Shown here: one piece after another, positions 58,375 through 64,000 of the stretch
Position numbering within the stretch: the first letter of the stretch is position 1
Layout of the letters: each line of letters begins with the position of its first letter
Assembly (NCBI RefSeq): GCF_006546825.1
Contig: NZ_VICC01000006.1
Span: 372,001-436,000, forward strand
Direction: 5' to 3'
Source of the DNA: Actinomyces oris
GTDB taxonomy: Bacteria > Actinomycetota > Actinomycetes > Actinomycetales > Actinomycetaceae
DNA: 64,000 nt
Position numbers and translations under genes: made by a program
The notes under the pieces: model-generated
Database searches by the model: none
What the model saw: the letters and a program-made list of their open reading frames with translations, nothing else
Told to the model about the DNA's origin: nothing

Positions 58375-60426
58375 TCAGGCCAGTCCGCGACGTTGAAGAA
58401 GAGGCAGGATGCCGGGTTCACGCCCGGTGAAGGCCCGATAGGAGACCAGAGGGTCTCGACAGTCGCCACGGGAGAGGAACTCGCGACGGAAGATCTCTCC
58501 GGCCCGACGATTCAGGCCGAGATCGCCGTCGATCGCGCCATCAGTGGTGAACCACTCGATGGCATCGGCGTCCATGACCTCGCTCCAGATGTAGGCGTAG
58601 TAGGCGGCGCTGTAGCCCCCGGCGAAGACGTGGGAGAAGTAGGTGGAGCGGTAGCGGGGAGGCACGAGCGCGTCATCGACTCCGGCCTGGGCCAGGGCCC
58701 GATGCTCGAAGTCATCCACCTCGGCAACGTCTCCGGGGACCTCGTCGGGGGCCAGGGTGTGCCAGGCCTGGTCGAGCAGAGCCGCCCCCAGGTACTCGGT
58801 GGTGGCGTAGCCCTGACCGAAGGTGCCCTGGCCGCGCAGCTGCTCGGCGAGGTCGGAGGGCATGGGCTCGCCGGTATCCACGTGGCACGCGTAGGAGGAC
58901 AGCACCTCGGGGTGAAGCGCCCACTTCTCGTTGAGCTGGCTGGGGAACTCGACGACGTCGCGGGGCACGGCCGTTCCGGAGGCCGAGGGGTAGCGGGCCT
59001 GGGAGAACAGGGCGTGCAGAGCGTGCCCGAACTCGTGGAAGCACGTGACGACCTCGTCCCAGGTCAGCAGGGCCGGACCGGAGGACGGCTGCTCGATGTT
59101 GCAGCAGTTGATGACGACCGGCTTGCGGCCGGTGAGCGTTGAGCCGGTGACGAGGCTGTCCATCCAGGCGCCGCCGGACTTGCCCGCCCGGGCGTAGTAG
59201 TCGCCGACGAACAGACCCAGGACCGGCGCCTGGGAGTCCTCACCGTCGCGCACCTCCCAGACCTTCACGCCCGGGGCGTACATGTGCTCGGCCAGGTCCT
59301 CGCGCTCGTGGAAGGTGATGCCGTAGAGGCGGTTGGCGGCGTAGAAGACCCCCTTGGTGACCACGCTCCACAGCTCCAGGTAGGGGGCCAGCACCTCGTC
59401 GTCGACGCCGAAGCGCTCCTTGCGCTCAGCGGCCTCGTAGAGGGGCCAGTCGGCGGGCCCAAAGGTCTCACCGGCCTGGGTCTGCGGGTCCAGGTCCATG
59501 CGGGCGGCGTAGACCTGGGCGTCAGCGCGGGCGTTGTCCATGGCGGGCGCAGTGAGCCGGGCGAGCAGCTCTGAGACCGCCTCGGTGGTGCGGGCGGCCG
59601 ACTCCGCGGCCACGAGGGCGGCGTGGTGCGGGAACCCCAGGAGGACGGCCCGCTCGGCGCGCAGCCGGGCGAGTTCCAGAACGATGCCGCGGGTGTCGCC
59701 GAAGGCGCCCTGCTCCCCCAGCCCTCGGCTCATGGAGGTCTCCAGCAGGGCGAGCCTGGCGCCGTGGGGCCGGATGGTGGCCAGGGCCGGCGGCACCGTG
59801 ACATTCGTGACCCCGGCGGCATGCATGGCCTCGGTGACCAGGACGGAGAAACGCATCTTGAGCGCGTTGACGCGGGCGTTGATCTTCTTGAGCGCCTGCG
59901 TATCCGCTTCGTCCAGGCCGACGCCGTTACGTTCGAACTCCTCGACGGTCAGGCGGATGAGGCGGGAGGCTTCAGCGTCAATAGCGGCGCCATCGGCATC
60001 GCGTGCGATCTGCCCCTCAGGGGCTTGGGACACGAGCTCGTCGAGCGCCTTGAAGCGGCGGTAGAGACGGGAGTCGAGGTGATAGGCGTCGGAGTGGGCC
60101 GCCAGCTCGGGGGCCAGGGCCTCCTCGAGCTCATCGAGGTCCGGGCAGTCGGTGGCCGAGGTCAGAGCGTCCAACACCGTCAGCGCCCGCTCCAATAGCT
60201 CGCCGGATCGCTCCAACGCGTCGACGGTGTTGGCGATCGTGGGTGCCTCCTCGTTGGTGGCGATCGCCTCCCACTCCTGGCGCTCGGCAGCCATCCCGGC
60301 GCGGATGGCCGGTTCAATGTCGGCGTGGTCCACGGCCGTGAAGCCGGGCAGGCCGAGATCGAGGGGCCATGGCTTGGCGAAGACGTTCGACTCCGGGAGG
60401 TCGGTGCCGTCGGTGGTCTCGCTCAT
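58375..60426 (-). CDS. M3 family metallopeptidase (oligopeptidase A / Dcp type)
   Basis: Cytoplasmic zinc oligopeptidase of 683 aa that would degrade short peptides. Zinc motif CFHEFGHALHALFS at about residue 460, with the distal acidic ligand region following (FPSQLNEKWALHPEVL). The C-terminal AGGYSAAYYAYIWSEVMDAD is the substrate tyrosine region of the thimet/Dcp family. No signal peptide. The ATG at 60426 (MSETTDG) is preferred; one 13 codons upstream is possible. Confidence 0.93.
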   Translation of the reverse strand: MSETTDGTDLPESNVFAKPWPLDLGLPGFTAVDHADIEPAIRAGMAAERQEWEAIATNEEAPTIANTVDALERSGELLERALTVLDALTSATDCPDLDELEEALAPELAAHSDAYHLDSRLYRRFKALDELVSQAPEGQIARDADGAAIDAEASRLIRLTVEEFERNGVGLDEADTQALKKINARVNALKMRFSVLVTEAMHAAGVTNVTVPPALATIRPHGARLALLETSMSRGLGEQGAFGDTRGIVLELARLRAERAVLLGFPHHAALVAAESAARTTEAVSELLARLTAPAMDNARADAQVYAARMDLDPQTQAGETFGPADWPLYEAAERKERFGVDDEVLAPYLELWSVVTKGVFYAANRLYGITFHEREDLAEHMYAPGVKVWEVRDGEDSQAPVLGLFVGDYYARAGKSGGAWMDSLVTGSTLTGRKPVVINCCNIEQPSSGPALLTWDEVVTCFHEFGHALHALFSQARYPSASGTAVPRDVVEFPSQLNEKWALHPEVLSSYACHVDTGEPMPSDLAEQLRGQGTFGQGYATTEYLGAALLDQAWHTLAPDEVPGDVAEVDDFEHRALAQAGVDDALVPPRYRSTYFSHVFAGGYSAAYYAYIWSEVMDADAIEWFTTDGAIDGDLGLNRRAGEIFRREFLSRGDCRDPLVSYRAFTGREPGILPLLQRRGLA

Positions 60427-60550
60427 GGGCCCATCGTGCCATGCACTGATGGTCTTCTCGTTCACAACAGGCCATCAATTCTAGGACTATGGTCGCACTG
60501 GGCGTAGCCTGATGGGGTCACTCGAATCCAGGATCTCCAGGGAGAGACGC

Positions 60551-62293
60551 ATGAATGTCGCAGAACAGCTCGTGGCCCAGCTCGTCGATGCCGGTGTCCG
60601 CAGGATATATGGCATCGTAGGAGACTCCCTCAATCCGATCGTCGACGCCGTCCGTAAGACTGGCGGTTCCGCCAAGGGTGGGATCGACTGGGTCCATGTA
60701 CGCCATGAGGAGGCCGCCGCCTTCGCTGCTGCGGCTGAGGCGCAGCTGACCGGCGAGCTCTCCGTGTGCGCTGGCTCCTGCGGTCCGGGCAACCTTCACC
60801 TGATTAACGGCCTATACGACGCACAGCGCTCGGGCGCCCCGGTGCTGGCGATCGCCTCGCACATCCCCAGCGTCCAGATTGGCCAGTCCTACTTCCAGGA
60901 GACCCACCCGGATCGTCTGTTCAACGAGTGCTCGGTCTACTCAGAGCTCATCTCCACCCCCAAGCAGGCCCCTCGTGTCGTCAACGCCGCAATCCGCCAC
61001 GCTGTCAGCCTGAGCGGCGTGAGCGTGATCTCATTGCCGGGAGATGTCTCCGACGAGAAGGCCACTGCCGCCATCCCCGAGTATTCCAAGGCCAGACCGG
61101 CCACCCTGTCACCCAACCCTGCAGACGTGGCCGAGGTATCCGCCTTACTCAACAAATCTCGGAAGGTGGCGATTTTCGCCGGTGCCGGCGTCAAGGGCGC
61201 TCATGACGAAGTCATCGCACTGGCCGACCTGCTCAAAGCACCGATCGGTCATTCGTTGCGCGGCAAGGACTTCATCCAGTATGACAATCCCTACGACGTC
61301 GGTATGACGGGCCTTCTGGGATACGGGGCCGCCGCCGAGGGCATGAAGGATGCCGACGTACTGCTCCTACTGGGAACCGACTTCCCTTACGATCAGTTCC
61401 TACCGGACACCGTGACGGTCCAGGTGGACAATCACGCTGAGAAGCTGGGGCGGCGCACCGACGTCTCTCACCCGATTCACTCAGACGTCATCCCGTTCAT
61501 CGAAGCTCTCATTCCGCATATTAAGAAACGCCGCTCCGACGCTTTTCTCAAGGCTCAGCTCAAGAAGCATGCCAAGATCATGAAGGCACCCATTGGCGCC
61601 TATACGCGCAAGGCGGACAGGATCAAACCCATTCACCCCGAGTATGCCGCCCACGTGCTCAACGAGGTCGCCGCCAGGGACGCGATCTTCACTGCGGACA
61701 CCGGAATGTGCAACGTGTGGACCGCACGCTACATCGACCCGCTGGGTACGCGCCGTCTCATCGGCTCCTTCCTGCACGGATCCATGGCAAACGCTCTCCC
61801 CCATGCCATCGGCGCACAGGTCTCCCACCCCCATCGCCAGGTGATCTCCGTGTCCGGCGACGGCGGCCTGTCCATGCTCATGGGAGAACTCGTGACCGCC
61901 CGTATGCACAACCTGCCGATCAAGGTCATGGTCTTCAACAACTCGACCCTGGGTATGGTGAAGCTCGAGATGTTGGTCAATGGTCTGCCCGACTTCGGCA
62001 CTGATGTCCACGACGTCAACTACGCTGGAGTAGCACAGTCGATCGGTTTCCATGCCGAACGCGTTGACGATCCACGAGACTTGCGCAGAGCTTTTCAGAA
62101 GGCCTTCGACTTCAATGGCCCAGCACTGGTCGAGGTCATCACCGACCCCAACGCTCTGTCGCTTCCTCCAGAGATCACGGGTGAGCAACTGATCGGCTTC
62201 GCCACAGCAATGAGCAAGATCGTCCTTAATCGAGGTGCGGGTGAGGCCGTGAGCATGGCGACATCGAACATGCGTAACATTCCCCGCTTCTAG
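60551..62293 (+). CDS. poxB: Thiamine-diphosphate pyruvate oxidase / pyruvate:quinone dehydrogenase (PoxB-like)
   Basis: 580 aa ThDP and FAD enzyme that decarboxylates pyruvate to acetate and CO2 (quinone-linked) or to acetyl phosphate and H2O2 (oxygen-linked). Conserved: RRIYGIVGDSLNPIVDA, VRHEEAAAFAAAAEAQL with the catalytic Glu, CAGSCGPGNLHLINGLYDA, and the ThDP motif GDGGLSMLMGELVTARMHNL. Close resemblance in the N-terminal 150 residues to E. coli PoxB favours the quinone type, but the lipid-binding tail cannot be judged. The ATG at 60551 follows GGGAGAGA. Base composition is somewhat less GC-biased than neighbours, a weak hint of transfer. Confidence 0.88.
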   Translation: MNVAEQLVAQLVDAGVRRIYGIVGDSLNPIVDAVRKTGGSAKGGIDWVHVRHEEAAAFAAAAEAQLTGELSVCAGSCGPGNLHLINGLYDAQRSGAPVLAIASHIPSVQIGQSYFQETHPDRLFNECSVYSELISTPKQAPRVVNAAIRHAVSLSGVSVISLPGDVSDEKATAAIPEYSKARPATLSPNPADVAEVSALLNKSRKVAIFAGAGVKGAHDEVIALADLLKAPIGHSLRGKDFIQYDNPYDVGMTGLLGYGAAAEGMKDADVLLLLGTDFPYDQFLPDTVTVQVDNHAEKLGRRTDVSHPIHSDVIPFIEALIPHIKKRRSDAFLKAQLKKHAKIMKAPIGAYTRKADRIKPIHPEYAAHVLNEVAARDAIFTADTGMCNVWTARYIDPLGTRRLIGSFLHGSMANALPHAIGAQVSHPHRQVISVSGDGGLSMLMGELVTARMHNLPIKVMVFNNSTLGMVKLEMLVNGLPDFGTDVHDVNYAGVAQSIGFHAERVDDPRDLRRAFQKAFDFNGPALVEVITDPNALSLPPEITGEQLIGFATAMSKIVLNRGAGEAVSMATSNMRNIPRF

Positions 62294-62301
62294 GGGAGCT
62301 G

Positions 62302-62850
62302 TCACTGCCGTCCGTCATCGCTGGCCTCACCGCGAGCCAGAGACACGATGAGCTCGGCGATGGCGGGCTCATCAGGATTGCGGCTACGGCTGTCGACAGC
62401 GCGGTTCGCCCACCATCCGTCCACGGCCAGCAGCGCCACGCGCTGCATCGCGCTGAGTTCGTCCACCTCGCCGATCCACTCGTCACGCAGCATGTCCCAG
62501 GCGTTCTTGATCGTCTCGGCCTGCGGCGTGGACGAGAGTATGAAGCTGACCTCTCCGGGGAGGATCTCGCCATCGAGGACAGAGCGCGCCAGGGCCTCGA
62601 TGCGCTCGGTGCGGTTCGCCTCCTCCAGGGGCTTGCCCAGTGCTTCCAGCGCCTCGGCCCGCCACCGTTCCTGGAAGGCCACAGCGATCCCCTCCAAGAG
62701 CTCGGTCTTGGTGCGGAAGTGGTAGATGACACCGCCTCGAGTCAGTCCGACGTGCTCGGCCAGGGCGTCGAAGGTGAGCGCATCGAAGCCGTCTCGGTGG
62801 GCGAGCTCGAGCGCCCCGGTGATGATGCGGTCCCGTTTCGAGGTTCTCAT
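62302..62850 (-). CDS. TetR family transcriptional regulator
   Basis: 182 aa DNA-binding repressor. The helix-turn-helix lies at about 25-50 (FDALAEHVGLTRGGVIYHFR), with a ligand-binding C-terminal domain. Its start overlaps the stop of the upstream MFS efflux gene (ATGA), so it is probably co-transcribed with and represses that transporter. Confidence 0.92.
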   Translation of the reverse strand: MRTSKRDRIITGALELAHRDGFDALTFDALAEHVGLTRGGVIYHFRTKTELLEGIAVAFQERWRAEALEALGKPLEEANRTERIEALARSVLDGEILPGEVSFILSSTPQAETIKNAWDMLRDEWIGEVDELSAMQRVALLAVDGWWANRAVDSRSRNPDEPAIAELIVSLARGEASDDGRQ

Positions 62851-64000
62851 GCGGACTCCTCACTCGTCTCGCTCGTGGCCGGAACATGGCGGGCGGCCAT
62901 AACGCCCGCACCCAGGAGGATGACGGCGGCGATAACGGCCGTGGCCTGCATGGCGCAGGTAAACGCCTCCCGGGCCTGGACCATCAGCTCGGCCTGCCCG
63001 GGGTTGCTCAGGTCGATGGCACCCGCCAGGGTGGCCAGGGACTGCTCGGCAGCCTCGGCCACCCGCTGCGGAAGACTGGAGGGGGCGGGTCCGAGCAGCA
63101 GCCGGTAGCCGACGTCCTGAATCGTGCCGAGCACCGCGATCCCCAGGGCGACACCCAGCTCGAGACCGGTCTCGGAGATGGCCGAGGCCGCTCCTGCCCG
63201 GTCCGCCGGCACCGCTCCCAGGACCGCTCCGGTGGAGACCGTGAAGGCCAGGCCGATACCTGCGCCGATGACGAGCAGACCGACGCCGATGACCACGATC
63301 CCACCGTAGGACTCCCCCAGCGCGACCACGACCAGCCCCACCGCGGCCACCAGCAGGCCGCTTCCGAGCGCCCGACCGTTGCCGAGCCGGCGCACCACCG
63401 CGGCGACGACCGCGACCACAACGATGGAGGCCAACGACGCGGGCAGCTCAGTCAAGCCGGCTCGGAGTGTGGAGTAGCCCCGGACGAGCTGGAGGTACTG
63501 GGAGAAGAAGTACAGCAGGCCGGCCAACGCGAAGATCGCCAGGACGGTGGCCGCGATGGCCCAGGTGAATGCGGGGCGCCGGAAGAGCTCGACGTCGATC
63601 AGCGGCGTGGCCAGCGTGCGCTGACGCCTGATGAACAGCCAGCCGGCGGCCAAACCGCCCACCAGTGCCGCGATCGCAACGACGGTGAGGCCGTCGTGCG
63701 CGAAGGACTTGACGGCGTAGGTGATCGGCACGATGGCCAGGACCGACAGGACCGCGGAGGCCAGGTCCACCGGGGCTCCCTGATCGTTCTTGGACTCCGG
63801 CAGGAGCCACAGGCCCGTGACGATGACGGCCGCCATGACCGGGACATTGATGAGGAAGACGCTGCCCCACCAGAAGCGCTCGAGCAGGACTCCGCCCACC
63901 AGGGGCCCCAGGGCGGTGCCACCCGAGCTGCCGGCGGACCAGATCGCACTGGCGGTGGTGCGGTGGCGGGCGTCGGGGAAGATGTTGCGGATGAGGGAGA
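62847..64000 (-). CDS. Drug-efflux MFS transporter (DHA2/EmrB-QacA family), 5' end outside window
   Basis: The C-terminal part of a 14-helix proton antiporter; the frame stays open through position 64000. Visible are about ten membrane segments, the fragment TALGPLVGGVLLERFWWGS, with the antiporter motif C-like GPLVGG, and the motif FLINVPV typical of the DHA2 group. It ends TSETSEESA. It is followed by its likely TetR repressor with an ATGA overlap. Substrate unknown. Confidence 0.9.
   Translation of the reverse strand, partial: SLIRNIFPDARHRTTASAIWSAGSSGGTALGPLVGGVLLERFWWGSVFLINVPVMAAVIVTGLWLLPESKNDQGAPVDLASAVLSVLAIVPITYAVKSFAHDGLTVVAIAALVGGLAAGWLFIRRQRTLATPLIDVELFRRPAFTWAIAATVLAIFALAGLLYFFSQYLQLVRGYSTLRAGLTELPASLASIVVVAVVAAVVRRLGNGRALGSGLLVAAVGLVVVALGESYGGIVVIGVGLLVIGAGIGLAFTVSTGAVLGAVPADRAGAASAISETGLELGVALGIAVLGTIQDVGYRLLLGPAPSSLPQRVAEAAEQSLATLAGAIDLSNPGQAELMVQAREAFTCAMQATAVIAAVILLGAGVMAARHVPATSETSEESA

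Noticed and set aside
1-64000. CRISPR array, prophage, insertion sequence or rRNA
   Set aside because: No regularly spaced repeats, transposase, integrase, phage structural gene or rRNA sequence was seen.

Overview
This window comes from a high-GC actinobacterium. The strongest pointers are a Pup ligation locus (arc, dop, pup, pafA), an ANTAR response regulator of the PdtaR type, a class-I-sized tRNA-Leu, and many start codons placed 6-7 nt after a TANNNT box (leaderless transcription). The gene order of two blocks matches the hisF-hisI-trpC-lgt-pyk-pdtaR-polA-rpsA-coaE-uvrB-uvrA stretch and the pup-dop-mpa-trmI-RecB-like stretch of Mycobacterium as I remember them, but here the two blocks are joined. 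Missing proteasome genes, a eukaryotic-type UDP-glucose pyrophosphorylase and a beta-glucoside PTS fit Actinomycetaceae, most likely Actinomyces; the genus is an inference. I see no phage, IS element, CRISPR array or rRNA.

Layout. 1-2424: a beta-glucoside-type PTS permease (cut by the window start) under a BglG/LicT antiterminator, with the RAT element and its terminator both readable. 2536-5934: a molbindin-like protein, uvrC and a Cof-type HAD phosphatase. 5935-6512: non-coding, filled with nested palindromes. 6513-7079: tRNA-Gly, -Cys and -Val(GAC) on the minus strand and tRNA-Val(CAC) on the plus strand. 7181-18896: UDP-glucose pyrophosphorylase, a large DUF2339 membrane protein, uvrA behind a LexA box, a YciI-like protein, a methyltransferase, a CtpE-like P-type ATPase and a TerC protein behind a probable yybP-ykoY (Mn2+) riboswitch. 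19136-29743: uvrB, a lipoprotein, coaE, an unknown helical protein, rpsA and polA. 29761-37974: thioesterase, pdtaR, tRNA-Leu(CAA), a cytidine-deaminase-like gene, pyk, lgt, a degenerate trpC, hisI, two small membrane proteins, a pseudogene and hisF.

37971-47622 is the most interesting part: on one strand, almost without gaps, lie a DyP peroxidase with an encapsulin targeting peptide, its encapsulin shell, trmI, the AAA+ ring ATPase arc, dop, pup, pafA and a membrane-anchored protein with two degenerate FKBP-like domains, running into hisF. No 20S proteasome genes (prcBA) are present at the locus, and ARC lacks the C-terminal proteasome-docking motif, so pupylation here probably does not feed a proteasome.

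47782-64000: an M50 site-2 protease, a RecB-like Fe-S nuclease, a thiosulfate uptake pair (tsuA, tsuB) behind a short Cys-containing leader peptide, an aldo/keto reductase, a complete ferric-siderophore ABC transporter behind an IdeR/DtxR-type iron box, an acidic-tailed protein, a flavin disulfide-reductase-family dehydrogenase, an M3 oligopeptidase, a pyruvate oxidase-type enzyme (PoxB), and a TetR regulator overlapping a drug-efflux MFS gene that runs off the window end.
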